Below, piece after piece: positions 42,369 through 51,881 of a DNA stretch of 64,000 nt. The notes under the pieces were generated by a model. The model ran no database searches. It was not told where the DNA came from and saw only the letters and a list, made by a program, of their open reading frames with translations. The translations under genes were made by a program, and so were the position numbers. Position 1 is the stretch's first letter; each line of letters starts with the position of its first letter. The stretch spans positions 62,001 to 126,000 of the forward strand of contig JAUSMA010000069.1 of assembly GCA_030645475.1 (NCBI GenBank), written 5' to 3'. Origin of the DNA: Nitrospirota bacterium (GTDB taxonomy: Bacteria > Nitrospirota > Nitrospiria > Nitrospirales > Nitrospiraceae).

Positions 42369-42593
42369 TTAAGAAAGTTCCGGAAGACGATTGATAATTT
42401 TTAACCGCACTTCATCTCCCACCTGCATTTGCACCATCTTGGTTGCGAGGTTCTCGCGAACGCGATGGGCATCTTCCAGTTTGAACTGCACCTGACCGCC
42501 GTTTTGTTCAACGAGGTGATACAGCAACAGGGTGGTCAGGTGTTTGAGATCTTCGTCGGTCGTGTGGGCACTCAGATTCAAGATATTCGACAT
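42369..42593 (-). CDS. small hypothetical protein
   Basis: This 74-residue cytoplasmic protein (MSNILNLSAHTTDEDLKHL..., ending NRLPELS) has an amphipathic helical N-terminal half and a beta-like MVQMQVGDEVRLKIINRL end. No recognised family. It lies downstream of gcvP on the same strand, beyond the repeat element. Confidence 0.5.
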   Translation of the reverse strand: MSNILNLSAHTTDEDLKHLTTLLLYHLVEQNGGQVQFKLEDAHRVRENLATKMVQMQVGDEVRLKIINRLPELS

Positions 42594-42718
42594 GGAATAG
42601 GCCTCACCGTGAGAATTGGTCAGGCTCCTTTATCGCTGACTGGCCGGTCGTATCACAATGCCCCAAAGGAGGGGGAATTGCTCTGGCAGGGGGTTCCATG
42701 AACGGGATCGGGAGAAGA

Positions 42719-42787
42719 CTAGCGGGTTATCAAGAAATTACCGCGCCGCGAGAACGCCGTTGGCGGCCTTTATCAATAGCATGCTAG
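42719..42787. repeat. short diverged member of the palindromic repeat family at the gcvP stop
   Basis: The left end CTAGCGGGTTATCAAGAAAT and the right end, whose complement reads CTAGCATGCTATTGATAAAG, form a 69-bp imperfect palindrome. The block CGAGAACGCCGTTGGCGG matches the right arms of the ~130-bp copies. The terminal CTAG at 42784-42787 contains the TAG stop of gcvP. Confidence 0.5.
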
Positions 42788-45672
42788 CTGGAATAGGCCT
42801 CTATCGGTGGACAGGTACAGATCAAGTTCCGGTCTCCATAGGCTTCGTCGATCCGGCTGACGCTGGGCCAGAACTTATGGTCGCGGACCCAGGAAGCGGG
42901 GAACGCGGCCTGCTCACGGCTATAGGGCCTGGCCCATTCATTACCCGTCACCACCTGCGCCGTATGTGGGGCGTTCTTCAGCAGATTGTTCGTGCGGGGC
43001 TGGCGGCCCTCGACGATGTCTTGGATCTCGGCATGGATCAACATCATCGCCTCGCAGAACCGGTCCAGCTCGGCTCTGGATTCGCTTTCAGTCGGCTCGA
43101 TCATGAGTGTCCCGGCAACCGGAAACGAGACCGTGGGAGCATGGAACCCGTAATCCATCAATCGCTTCGCCACGTCCATCGCTTCGACTCCCGCAGTCTC
43201 CTTGAACTGACGAAGGTCGAGAATGAACTCGTGCGCGACGAACCCGGACGTTCCCCTGTACAAAATGGGGTAATATTTTTCCAGCCGCTTGGCCATGTAA
43301 TTCGCGTTCAAGATGGCCACCTGCGTCGCCTTGGTCAATCCGTCCCGTCCCATCAGGGCGATGTAGACCCAGGAAATCGTGACGATGCTGGGGCTGCCAT
43401 AGGGCGCCGCCGATACCGGTCCGATGGATTCTTGGCCGCCTAACTTCGTGACCGGATGGCCGGGAAGAAATGGGGCCAGATGGCGAGCCACACCGATCGG
43501 CCCCATCCCGGGACCGCCCCCTCCATGGGGGATACAGAACGTCTTATGCAGGTTGAGGTGGCACACATCTGCGCCGATGTCGCCAGGGCGGCAGAGTCCC
43601 ACCTGGGCATTCATGTTGGCGCCATCCATATACACTTGCCCGCCATGGGTATGAACGATCTGGCAGATGCGGCGCACGCCTGCTTCAAAGACGCCATGGG
43701 TCGAAGGATAGGTCAGCATGAGGGCCGAGAGCCGATCTCGATACTGGGCCGCCTTCGCTTCAAGATCGGCTAAATCCACATTGCCCTGACGATCGCAGGC
43801 AACGACGACCACCGTCATGCCAGCCATGGCCGCACTGGCCGGATTCGTGCCGTGCGCGGATACGGGAATCAAGCAGACGTCTCGATGTGTTTCACCCTGG
43901 CTCCGGTGATAGGCCCTGATCACCATCAGTCCCGCATATTCGCCCTGCGAACCTGCGTTCGGCTGCAAGGAGACGGCGGAAAACCCCGTGATCTCCACCA
44001 ACCAGGACTCTAATTGACGGAACAGTTCCTGATACCCCTTGGTCTGGTCAGCTGGGGCAAAAGGATGTAGCCGTGAAAACTCCGGCCAGGTCACCGGTAA
44101 CATCTCGGACGTCGCATTCAGCTTCATGGTGCAGGATCCCAACGGGATCATCGAATGGACGAGCGACAGATCTTTCGCTACGAGGCGATGGATATATCGC
44201 AGCATCTCATGTTCGGTGTGGTAACGATTGAAGACCTCATGGGTCAGGTACGTGCTGGTGCGGGCGAGATGCGCTGGGAAACCGGTGGTGACGTTCTGGC
44301 ACAAGTCTCTTACCTGAAACGGCAGACGGTCATGGCCGACGAAGATTTCCATCAGGCGTTGGATTTCGTCCTCCGAGCTCAGTTCATCCAGGGCAATCCC
44401 GATCGAGTGGTCCTCATGTCGGCGAAGATTGATGCCGGCTTCGTTGGCCCTGAGCAAAATGGGCTCAGACTGCATCTTCGTCAGTCGAACCCGAATCGTA
44501 TCGAAGTACTCTTCCGCTCCGACATCGAATCCGAGCTGACGCAGCCCCGCCGACAGGAGCACGGCCAAGCCATGCACGCGCTCGGCAATCCGCCGCAAGC
44601 CCTCCGGCCCATGGTAGACCGCATACATACTGGCCATAATGGCCAAGAGGACCTGCGCCGTACAAATGTTGCTCGTCGCCTTCTCACGCCGGATATGTTG
44701 TTCGCGGGTCTGCAGCGAGAGTCGGGCGGCCGGTTTCCCCGTGACGTCTTTGGACACTCCGACGATGCGTCCAGGCATCTGCCGTTTGAAAGTCTCAGCC
44801 GTTGAAAGGAATGCGGCATGGGGGCCGCCGAATCCGATCGGGACTCCGAATCGCTGGCTGGAGCCTATGGCGATATCGGCCCCGAATTCTCCCGGCGCCT
44901 TCAACAGGGTTAAGGCCAATAGGTCGGTGGCCACCACCACCAGCACTCCGGCCGCGTGGGCCCGGGATACGAGCGCACTGTAGTCTCCAACATAGCCGTC
45001 GGTGGCCGGGTACTGGAGTAGAATGCCGGCCAGCTGAGGATTGGAGAAGTCGATGGCCTGCGTCCGCCCTATGCGCAGCGTCATACCGAGGGGCTCCGCC
45101 CGCGTTTGCATCACCGCAATGGTTTGCGGATGACAATCCTGTGAGGCGAAGAACTCTGTCCGCTCAAGGCCGGACGAACGGGAGACGGCGAGACACATCG
45201 CCATGGCCTCTGCCGCAGCCGTGGCTTCATCCAGGAGCGACGCATTGGCTAAGGGCAAGCCAGTGAGGTCGGCCACCACGGTTTGAAAATTCACGAGGGC
45301 TTCCAAGCGGCCTTGGGCGATCTCCGCCTGGTAGGGCGTGTACTGGGTGTACCAGGCCGGGTTTTCGAAAATGTTGCGTTGGATGACGCCGGGTGTGAGG
45401 CAGTCGTGATAACCCATGCCGATCAACGATCGGTAAAGCCGGTTTTTTGCAGCGATGGAGCGGATGTCTTGCAGCACGGCCTGCTCGCCGCGGTGCAGCG
45501 GTAGGTCCAATTCGTTTCGCAGGCGAATATCCGCAGGCACAATGGCCTCGCTCAGCTCCTCCAGCGACTGCAGGTCGAGCGTCGCCAGCATGTGATGAAC
45601 CTCTGCGTCGGTGGAACCGAGATGGCGATGGATGAAGGTGTCGGTGGGGCTGAGGAAGTCCGGTGTGGCCAT
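42784..45672 (-). CDS. gcvP: glycine dehydrogenase (P protein), full-length
   Basis: This 962-residue PLP enzyme decarboxylates glycine in the glycine cleavage system; it can also run in the synthetic direction. It is the fused long form. The PLP lysine is in [19 protein letters not shown], preceded by [13 protein letters not shown]. The N-terminal half shows [14 protein letters not shown] and [20 protein letters not shown]. The frame is open to 45759, but [19 protein letters not shown] at 45672 is the natural start. Its TAG stop is formed by the end of a palindromic element. No glycine riboswitch was recognised upstream. Confidence 0.94.
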   Translation of the reverse strand: MATPDFLSPTDTFIHRHLGSTDAEVHHMLATLDLQSLEELSEAIVPADIRLRNELDLPLHRGEQAVLQDIRSIAAKNRLYRSLIGMGYHDCLTPGVIQRNIFENPAWYTQYTPYQAEIAQGRLEALVNFQTVVADLTGLPLANASLLDEATAAAEAMAMCLAVSRSSGLERTEFFASQDCHPQTIAVMQTRAEPLGMTLRIGRTQAIDFSNPQLAGILLQYPATDGYVGDYSALVSRAHAAGVLVVVATDLLALTLLKAPGEFGADIAIGSSQRFGVPIGFGGPHAAFLSTAETFKRQMPGRIVGVSKDVTGKPAARLSLQTREQHIRREKATSNICTAQVLLAIMASMYAVYHGPEGLRRIAERVHGLAVLLSAGLRQLGFDVGAEEYFDTIRVRLTKMQSEPILLRANEAGINLRRHEDHSIGIALDELSSEDEIQRLMEIFVGHDRLPFQVRDLCQNVTTGFPAHLARTSTYLTHEVFNRYHTEHEMLRYIHRLVAKDLSLVHSMIPLGSCTMKLNATSEMLPVTWPEFSRLHPFAPADQTKGYQELFRQLESWLVEITGFSAVSLQPNAGSQGEYAGLMVIRAYHRSQGETHRDVCLIPVSAHGTNPASAAMAGMTVVVVACDRQGNVDLADLEAKAAQYRDRLSALMLTYPSTHGVFEAGVRRICQIVHTHGGQVYMDGANMNAQVGLCRPGDIGADVCHLNLHKTFCIPHGGGGPGMGPIGVARHLAPFLPGHPVTKLGGQESIGPVSAAPYGSPSIVTISWVYIALMGRDGLTKATQVAILNANYMAKRLEKYYPILYRGTSGFVAHEFILDLRQFKETAGVEAMDVAKRLMDYGFHAPTVSFPVAGTLMIEPTESESRAELDRFCEAMMLIHAEIQDIVEGRQPRTNNLLKNAPHTAQVVTGNEWARPYSREQAAFPASWVRDHKFWPSVSRIDEAYGDRNLICTCPPIEAYSS

Positions 45673-45937
45673 GGCGTTCGTCTTGTCCTTCGGAGTAAGT
45701 GGCGTCTGTGGAGCGCGCTGGTCTATGGCCGGCCCCCTTTGCGGCCAGCAGAGTATCATGCTCTCCCCCTATTCTCCAAGGGTCGGATCAAGTGTTCCAG
45801 ACTTGCCTTCAAGCTGAGAGTCACGTATGAGTGCAGGCTATAAGTAGGATAAGGGGCTCGTCGGGCCATCAGAGGACAAGGTATATGAATAAGAGATCGA
45901 TAGCCTGTACGTCCGAGATAAGAATGGAACGGCCACG
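45673..45937. other. intergenic region between divergent gcvP and the flavoprotein gene
   Basis: About 265 bp with no credible ORF precede the repeat at 45938. It should contain the gcvP promoter on the minus strand. I see only a weak TTGGAG-N16-GATACT candidate and no riboswitch-like conserved core. Confidence 0.3.
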
Positions 45938-46064
45938 AAGGATGCTCAAAAAGTTCGTCAGCAAGGCCGCAGCCGATGAAAGCACCGGAGGCGTAGCCTC
46001 GTGGCTACGTTGAGGATGCTTTCGAGGCGAGAACGACGCTGGCGAGCTTTTTCAGCATTCTGCT
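45938..46064. repeat. ~130-bp palindromic repeat, copy 1
   Basis: This copy runs from AAGGATGCTCAAAAAGTTCG to GCTTTTTCAGCATTCTGCT. The internal nested stems are GAAAGCA/TGCTTTC and CGTAGCC/GGCTACG. It lies between divergent gcvP and the flavoprotein gene and ends 15 bp before the flavoprotein start codon. About 80 percent or more of its bases are shared with the copies at 51751 and 52816. Confidence 0.85.
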
Positions 46065-46079
46065 GGACGTGCAGACACC

Positions 46080-47735
46080 ATGAAACTACACGACATTCTG
46101 ATTATCGGAGCCGGTCTGGCAGGGATGAGGGCGGCGGTGGCCGCATCGCCAGACCTCGACGTCGCCGTGATGTCGAAGGTCCATCCGGTCCGGAGCCATT
46201 CCGTGGCCGCCCAAGGGGGCATCAACGCGGCACTGGGAGAAGACGACTCCTGGGAAGCCCATGCGTATGACACGACCAAGGGAGGGCTCTATCTCGGCGA
46301 TCAGGATGCCATCGAGGCCATGTGCCGCGAAGCGCCTGAGGATATTCTCGAATTAGAACGCCTCGGGGTCATTTTCAGTCGAAACGAAGAGGGACGTATC
46401 GCCCAGCGACCGTTCGGTGGAGCGGGTTTTCCCCGGACCTGTTACGCCGCCGACCGTACGGGGCATGCCATCCTGCATGCGATGTACGAACAGCTGCTCA
46501 AGCGGCGTATCGCGGTGTATGAAGAATGGTACGTCACGACCTTGATCGTGGAAGACGGTGTTTGCCGGGGTGTCGTGGCCTGGGACCTGATCCATGGGGG
46601 GCTGCATGCGATCAGAGCCAAAGCGGTCATCTTGGCCACAGGAGGCAGCGGACGTGTCTTCCTGACGAGCACGAACGCCGTGATCAATACCGGAGACGGT
46701 ATGGCGCTCGCGTACCGTGCCGGTGCCCCATTAGCGGATATGGAATTTGTCCAATTCCACCCCACCACCCTGAAGGGTACGGGCATCCTCATCACCGAAG
46801 GGGCTCGCGGGGAAGGTGGTTACCTCCTGAATACCCTGGGCGAACGGTTCATGAAAGTCTATGCCCCGCAGCAGATGGAATTGGCGACTCGCTCCACCGT
46901 TTCGTTGGCGATCGGGCAAGAAATCCTCGAAGGCCGCGGGGTCGACGGCTGCGTGTTATTGGACTTACGGCACCTTGGCCGCCAGCGTATTCTCGAACGG
47001 CTTCCCCAGATCAGGGCACTTGCCATGGAATTCGCCGGTCTCGATCCGATCGAGACCCCCATTCCCGTTCGCCCCGGTGCGCATTATCAGATGGGCGGCG
47101 TCCGCACCAACCAATGGACCGAAACGGGCATCGCCGGGCTCTATGCGGCCGGCGAATGTGCCTGTGTCAGTGTACACGGCGCCAACCGGCTCGGAGGCAA
47201 CTCACTTCTTGAAACAATTGTGTTCGGTCGGCGCGCTGGGGTTCGAGCCGGAGAGTATGTCCGCACCGTTGCGCCACAGGCACTCAAAAATGACCAGCTC
47301 ATTACTGAGCAGGCTCGCGTTCAGCGTCTGTTGGCACAGGAGGGATCGGTCCGAGCCTGGCAGCTTCGCGAGGAACTCGGTCAGACGATGAGTCTCAATC
47401 TGGGCCTCGTCAGGACTCAGGAGTCCATGTCTGCCGCGATCTCGGCCATCTCGGTATTGACCCACCGCGCTTCCTCCATGACGGTGCAAGACAAAGGGCA
47501 GGTGTTTAATACGGACCTTGTGCAGGCCTTGGAACTCGAATGCCTGCTCGACGTCGCGGAGACCATCGTTACCAGTGCGCTCGCGAGGCAGGAAAGCCGT
47601 GGGGCCCATTACCGGTCGGATTACCCCGTCCGCGACGATCAACATTGGTTGAAACATAGCCTCATCCGTCGGACCCCCGAAGGAACGGCGCTGACCCACG
47701 AACCTGTGACCGTCACGCGCTTTCCGCCGACGTAA
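46080..47735 (+). CDS. sdhA: succinate dehydrogenase/fumarate reductase flavoprotein subunit
   Basis: This 551-residue FAD protein interconverts succinate and fumarate. Visible features are the dinucleotide site [15 protein letters not shown], the covalent-FAD histidine region [13 protein letters not shown], the substrate region [25 protein letters not shown] (catalytic His/Arg), [10 protein letters not shown] and [12 protein letters not shown]. In Nitrospira such proteins can serve the oxidative or the reductive TCA cycle, so frdA is an equally valid name. No iron-sulfur or membrane-anchor subunit gene is adjacent. Confidence 0.92.
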   Translation: MKLHDILIIGAGLAGMRAAVAASPDLDVAVMSKVHPVRSHSVAAQGGINAALGEDDSWEAHAYDTTKGGLYLGDQDAIEAMCREAPEDILELERLGVIFSRNEEGRIAQRPFGGAGFPRTCYAADRTGHAILHAMYEQLLKRRIAVYEEWYVTTLIVEDGVCRGVVAWDLIHGGLHAIRAKAVILATGGSGRVFLTSTNAVINTGDGMALAYRAGAPLADMEFVQFHPTTLKGTGILITEGARGEGGYLLNTLGERFMKVYAPQQMELATRSTVSLAIGQEILEGRGVDGCVLLDLRHLGRQRILERLPQIRALAMEFAGLDPIETPIPVRPGAHYQMGGVRTNQWTETGIAGLYAAGECACVSVHGANRLGGNSLLETIVFGRRAGVRAGEYVRTVAPQALKNDQLITEQARVQRLLAQEGSVRAWQLREELGQTMSLNLGLVRTQESMSAAISAISVLTHRASSMTVQDKGQVFNTDLVQALELECLLDVAETIVTSALARQESRGAHYRSDYPVRDDQHWLKHSLIRRTPEGTALTHEPVTVTRFPPT

Positions 47736-47765
47736 GCTGCAGGCGATTAGTCGACGGAGCTCTGG

Positions 47766-47771
47766 TATAAT
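47766..47771 (+). promoter_or_regulatory. extended -10 promoter of the two-component operon
   Basis: TGGTATAAT gives an extended -10 with a perfect TATAAT hexamer, 15 bases before the ATG of the response regulator gene. The resulting 5' leader would be under ten bases and has no ribosome binding site. GATTAG at 47745-47750, the complement of CTAATC seen upstream of degQ, lies near the -35 position. Confidence 0.5.
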
Positions 47772-47786
47772 CACGCGGCGAATACT

Positions 47787-48458
47787 ATGCGTATCCTCGT
47801 TATTGAAGACGAAACGAAAGTCGGCTGTTTCATCAAGCGCGCGCTTGATGAGGAGAGTTACGCCGTCGATCTCTGTGAAGATGGGGCGAAGGGCCTTCAG
47901 ATGGCCTTTGCCACGAACTACGACCTTCTGATCGTCGACTTGATGCTGCCGTCATTGCCCGGCCTGGATGTGCTGAAGGGAGTCCGTCAGGCCAAGATTC
48001 AAACCCCCATCCTGATTCTGACCGCCCAATCCCAAGTCGATCAGCGAGTCAAGGGTCTTGACGCCGGCGCAGACGATTACCTCACCAAGCCCTTTGCCAT
48101 CGACGAACTGCTCGCCCGTATTCGCGCCCTGCTTCGCCGCGGCGCGACCGAGGGTTCCGGCGTCCTCCAGATCGACGATCTGGTCTTGAACCCGGCCACG
48201 CGAGAGGTGACCAGAGACGGCCAACGGATCGACCTCACCTCGAAGGAATATGCGCTGCTCGAATATCTGATGCGTCATACGGGGCGTGTCTTGACCCGTC
48301 CCATGATTTCAGAACATGTGTGGAATCAGGACTTCGACACGTTTACCAATGTCATCGATGTCTACGTGAATTATCTCCGGAACAAGATTGACCGGGGACG
48401 CTCGAAGAAGCTGATTCATACGATTCGCGGAAGCGGATATATGCTGAAGGCCGACTGA
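47787..48458 (+). CDS. OmpR/PhoB-family response regulator
   Basis: This 223-residue regulator has a receiver domain with the acidic pair at residues 8-9, phospho-acceptor Asp51 (LLIVDLMLP) and Lys101 region (DDYLTKPF). A winged-helix DNA-binding domain follows (LTSKEYALLEYLMRHTGRVL, then NVIDVYVNYLRNKID). Overall it resembles CusR/CopR-like regulators. Its TGA overlaps the ATG of the histidine kinase gene. Confidence 0.94.
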   Translation: MRILVIEDETKVGCFIKRALDEESYAVDLCEDGAKGLQMAFATNYDLLIVDLMLPSLPGLDVLKGVRQAKIQTPILILTAQSQVDQRVKGLDAGADDYLTKPFAIDELLARIRALLRRGATEGSGVLQIDDLVLNPATREVTRDGQRIDLTSKEYALLEYLMRHTGRVLTRPMISEHVWNQDFDTFTNVIDVYVNYLRNKIDRGRSKKLIHTIRGSGYMLKAD

Positions 48459-49861
48459 TGCCGCTTCGCGTCCGCCTCACTCTGTGGTATGGCACTGCCC
48501 TCGCGCTCATCCTCATCATCTTTTCAACCATCTTGTATGTCATTACCGCGCGAAGCCTCCGCGATGCGGTCGATCAATCGCTGGAGGAAACCGCGGCGGC
48601 GGCTGTGCGGTCGCTAGAAGAGCGCGGGTTCCTCCCGCTCATCGACGAAACCGAACTAATGTCCCAGTTCCCCGAACTGGCGCGCATCGACAAGTTCTTT
48701 CAGATTTTCAGTCCTTCCGGCACCATCACCATTCGTTCGCCGAACGTCAAACAACAGGAGATGCCGTTGAGCCGCCAGGCGTTGGAAGTGGCTTACTCAG
48801 GCCACACGCTGTTCGAATCCGCGAAGTATCCCAAGGAACCACCCTTACGCCTCATTTCTGTTCCCATCATCTATCGGGGCAGTCTGCTCTATATTGTCCA
48901 GGTCGGCACCACGATGGACTCGGTCGAGCATACGTTGAACCGCCTCCTGTTAGTCCTATTAGTGAGTATGCCTGTCGCGCTGGCCGTGTCGCTCGCCGGC
49001 GGCTGGTTCATGGCGGGCCGTGCCCTTCGCCCCGTCGATGCCATTACGCTGGCTGCGCAACGCATTGCCGGAGGTGATCTGACTCAACGGCTGACGGCCC
49101 CGGCCTCCGCCGATGAAATCGGCCGTCTCACGAATACATTCAATGACATGATCGACCGGCTGGAAACCTCCTTTCGGCAGATCCGCCAGTTCAGCAGCGA
49201 TGCCTCGCACGAACTGCGCACACCGTTGACGGTCATGAAGGGGGAAACGGAACTCGCGCTTCGACGTCCCCGCGAAACGGACGACTACAAAATCGTTCTG
49301 GAGAGTAACCTCGAAGAGATCGACCGCATGACGCGGATTGTAGACGAGTTGCTCTTTCTCTCACGAGCGGACATGGGCGAAGTGAAGATGGAGCATCTGC
49401 CGGTTCAATTGGATCTGCTCATCGAAGACGTCCATCGGCAAGCCTCCCTGCTAGGGCAGGAACGGGACATTCAGGTCGTGCTCAGCGCTACGACGTCAGC
49501 CGTGGTCTTGGGAGACGAACTTCGCTTGCGCGAGCTTTTCCTGAATCTGCTCGATAATGCCGTCAAGTACTCTCGTCCCAGCGGCACCGTCGATATCGCG
49601 TTGACGATCTACCAAGGACAGGCGCGAGTGTCGGTGACCGATCACGGCATCGGGATCGCGCAGGAAGATCAGCCACAGATTTTTGACCGCTTCTATCGTA
49701 CCGATGATGCGCGAGCCCATACCAAGAAGGGCACGGGACTTGGCCTGTCTATTTGCGCCTGGATTGCCGAATCCCATCGAGGACAGATCGAGGTTCAGAG
49801 CCAGGTTGGCGAAGGTTCTACCTTTACCGTGATGCTCCCTTTGGTTTCTCCATCGGCATAA
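48458..49861 (+). CDS. sensor histidine kinase
   Basis: This 467-residue membrane kinase has a helix at about residues 10-30, a periplasmic sensor region of about 135 residues, a second helix (about 165-190), HAMP, the HisKA box with phospho-acceptor His251 (SSDASHELRTPLTVMKGE) and a HATPase domain (NLLDNAVKYSRPSG, DHGIGIA, GTGLGLSICAWI). The layout matches the CusS/heavy-metal type, but the signal is unknown. It is coupled to the response regulator gene. Its TAA stop is the first three bases of a terminal inverted repeat. Confidence 0.93.
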   Translation: MPLRVRLTLWYGTALALILIIFSTILYVITARSLRDAVDQSLEETAAAAVRSLEERGFLPLIDETELMSQFPELARIDKFFQIFSPSGTITIRSPNVKQQEMPLSRQALEVAYSGHTLFESAKYPKEPPLRLISVPIIYRGSLLYIVQVGTTMDSVEHTLNRLLLVLLVSMPVALAVSLAGGWFMAGRALRPVDAITLAAQRIAGGDLTQRLTAPASADEIGRLTNTFNDMIDRLETSFRQIRQFSSDASHELRTPLTVMKGETELALRRPRETDDYKIVLESNLEEIDRMTRIVDELLFLSRADMGEVKMEHLPVQLDLLIEDVHRQASLLGQERDIQVVLSATTSAVVLGDELRLRELFLNLLDNAVKYSRPSGTVDIALTIYQGQARVSVTDHGIGIAQEDQPQIFDRFYRTDDARAHTKKGTGLGLSICAWIAESHRGQIEVQSQVGEGSTFTVMLPLVSPSA

Positions 49862-50040
49862 GCCACACTATTCATGACGCTTCTGCTGCAAGCGCGGAGA
49901 CGCGGCTGCGACAGGCAGTCTCGCGGCTCAGCCCTTCGACATACTGCACGAGTATGCCTCAGGGCTTCACCGCTCCGAGTGCCCGTCTCGCTGTGCGTCC
50001 GCACGCTTTCGCGACGAACCTTCATGAATAGTGCGGCTTA
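49859..50040. repeat. 182-bp element with 19-bp terminal inverted repeats
   Basis: The left end TAAGCCACACTATTCATGA (49859-49877) is repeated inverted at 50022-50040 with one mismatch. The interior contains further stems, for example AGCCCT/AGGGCT and ACATACT/AGTATG. There is no ORF. The first three bases form the stop codon of the histidine kinase gene. The structure is MITE-like, but no transposase is seen. Confidence 0.7.
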
Positions 50041-50047
50041 ACCACTT

Positions 50048-50075
50048 CTAATCCCCTCCTAATCGTCCTCTCATT
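50048..50075 (+). promoter_or_regulatory. candidate response-regulator binding repeats upstream of degQ
   Basis: CTAATC (50048-50053) and CTAATC (50059-50064) are direct repeats with an 11-bp period, and a weaker third unit CTCATT follows at 50070-50075. Direct repeats with about 11-bp spacing are the usual sites of OmpR/PhoB-family regulators. An OmpR-type regulator is encoded 2.3 kb upstream. Confidence 0.45.
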
Positions 50076-50153
50076 GCCGACTGATACCTTGTTCAGAGTA
50101 TCGAACATCGTCATCGGTCTTTATCCCGGTCGATCAATCGCAAGGAGGGAATT

Positions 50154-51671
50154 ATGAGACAGCCTGTTCGTCAGACCCTTGGAACCGCCGCAGCGGTCGC
50201 AACATTGAGCGCGCTGTTGATCTGGGGAGGCCAATCGCTCGCTCCTTCCCATGCATCGAGTCCCGCTGTGTCGACGGCGACGCCGGTGGCTCTCACGATG
50301 AGCTCCGCGCCATCGAATGGCTTTACAGAAGTGGCGAAAGCCGTCACACCGGCTGTGGTGAACATTACAACCGTCACCGTCGAGAAGATGTCGGATAGTC
50401 GAGGCATACCAGACGAATTGCGGGAACGCATGGAAGAGTTCTTTGGCGGACCGGGGGGACCGTCCGGTCCTCGTGGATTCCGCGGGCCGCAAGGTCCTGG
50501 TCCTGGCGAGCCACGGGAGCATCGGGGCGGTGGGCAGGGGTCCGGCGTGATCGTTTCACCGGATGGGTACATCCTCACCAACAACCATGTGATTGACGGA
50601 GCACGGACCGTCACGATCACGTTGCCGGACAAGAGGGAATTCACGGGGAAGATTATTGGCGCCGATCCCAAAACGGATCTGGCCGTCGTGAAGATCGAGG
50701 GACAGAACCTTCCTACGGTCTCCTGGGGTGATGCGACTAAACTGCAGGTTGGTGAATATGTCTTGGCAGTCGGAAATCCCTTCGGGTTGAATTCGACCGT
50801 GACACTCGGGATCGTGAGCGCGTTGGGCCGCGGTCGTATGGGCATTACTCAGTATGAAGACTTCATCCAAACCGATGCAGCCATCAATCCTGGGAATTCT
50901 GGCGGCGCCTTGGTGAATACCAGGGGTGAACTGGTGGGCATCAACACCGCCATCTTTTCTCAGACCGGTGGGTATCAGGGTGTAGGCTTCGCTGTCCCAA
51001 CCAGTATGAGCAAGCCGATCTATGAAAGCCTGGTGAAGAATGGGAAGGTGGTACGAGGATTCCTGGGAGTCTCCATTCAGGATCTCAACCAGGAACTGGC
51101 CAAATCGTTCAGCCTCAAAGACGCGAAAGGGGCTCTCGTCAGCGACGTGAAGGACGACGGCCCTGCAGGGCAAGCAGGTCTGAAGCAAGGCGATATCATC
51201 ATCGCCTATCAAGGTTCGCCAGTGGAAGACGCGGTGTCGCTCCAACGGCAGGTGACCAAGACGGCGGTGGGCACGAAAGTCACTATCCGGGTGATCCGTG
51301 ATGGCCATGAGAAAGACGTGACCGTGACGATCGGCGAGCAACCGGACAGCACAAAAGTCGCCAAGGTTGAGAGCGGCGAGACCGACTATGCTTTCGCTGG
51401 AGTGGCGGTGCAGGACCTCGATCGGGAAACAGCCAAGGAACTAGGCGTGAAGGGCAAGGCCCAGGGGGTCGTCGTCACCGCGGTTGAACCGGAGAGCAGC
51501 GCAGAAAAGGCCGGAGTGATGCGGGGTGACGTGATTCGTGAAATCAACCGGCAGCCAGTGAAGTCGGTGAAGGAATTTGAGAAAGTTTCGTCAGGACTGA
51601 AGAAGGGAGAGAATGTCTTGATCCTGATCGACCGGCGAGGCAACGCATTGTTCCTCAGCGCGAAGGTCTGA
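50154..51671 (+). CDS. degQ: Do-family periplasmic serine protease (DegQ/HtrA)
   Basis: This 505-residue protease/chaperone has an N-terminal membrane/signal segment (VATLSALLIWGGQSLA), a trypsin-like domain with His145 (TNNHVIDGA), Asp175 (TDLAVVKI) and Ser249 (NPGNSGGAL), and two PDZ domains. A Gly/Pro-rich loop (GGPGGPSGPRGFRGPQGPG, residues about 100-120) replaces the usual Q-linker. AAGGAGG precedes the ATG. Direct repeats at 50048 suggest control by the neighbouring two-component system. Confidence 0.94.
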   Translation: MRQPVRQTLGTAAAVATLSALLIWGGQSLAPSHASSPAVSTATPVALTMSSAPSNGFTEVAKAVTPAVVNITTVTVEKMSDSRGIPDELRERMEEFFGGPGGPSGPRGFRGPQGPGPGEPREHRGGGQGSGVIVSPDGYILTNNHVIDGARTVTITLPDKREFTGKIIGADPKTDLAVVKIEGQNLPTVSWGDATKLQVGEYVLAVGNPFGLNSTVTLGIVSALGRGRMGITQYEDFIQTDAAINPGNSGGALVNTRGELVGINTAIFSQTGGYQGVGFAVPTSMSKPIYESLVKNGKVVRGFLGVSIQDLNQELAKSFSLKDAKGALVSDVKDDGPAGQAGLKQGDIIIAYQGSPVEDAVSLQRQVTKTAVGTKVTIRVIRDGHEKDVTVTIGEQPDSTKVAKVESGETDYAFAGVAVQDLDRETAKELGVKGKAQGVVVTAVEPESSAEKAGVMRGDVIREINRQPVKSVKEFEKVSSGLKKGENVLILIDRRGNALFLSAKV

Positions 51672-51684
51672 CGATTATCAGAAC

Positions 51685-51711
51685 GATGGGGCAGCATTCT
51701 GCTGCCCCATC
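51685..51711 (+). terminator. hairpin after degQ
   Basis: A perfect 12-bp stem GATGGGGCAGCA / TGCTGCCCCATC with a three-base loop lies 13 bp after the degQ stop. The T tract that follows is interrupted, so it is a likely but not classical terminator. Confidence 0.65.
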
Positions 51712-51750
51712 GCCCCTGCTTTGATCTTACTGGATCTAGCAAGCCCACTG

Positions 51751-51881
51751 AGCAGGATACTCAAAAAGTCCGTCCAACAAGGCCGCAGCCGATGAAAGCA
51801 CCGGAGGCGTAGCCTCAGGGCTACGTCGAGGATGCTTTCGAGGCGAGAACGAAGCTGGCGGGATTTTTCAGTATCCTGCTA
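51751..51881. repeat. ~130-bp palindromic repeat, copy 2
   Basis: It runs from GAGCAGGATACTCAAAAAGT to ATTTTTCAGTATCCTGCTAG. The outer arms GCAGGATACT/AGTATCCTGC are perfectly paired. Internal nested stems are GAAAGCA/TGCTTTC and CGTAGCC/GGCTACG. The terminal CTAG (51879-51882) contains the stop codon of purU. Only the degQ hairpin separates it from degQ. Confidence 0.88.

Noticed and set aside
44155-44805. 216-codon open frame opposite gcvP
   Set aside because: It lies wholly inside the certain gcvP gene and shows no family motif.
45673-45937. Possible glycine riboswitch upstream of gcvP
   Set aside because: The conserved purine-rich core of glycine aptamers was not found on the minus strand leader.
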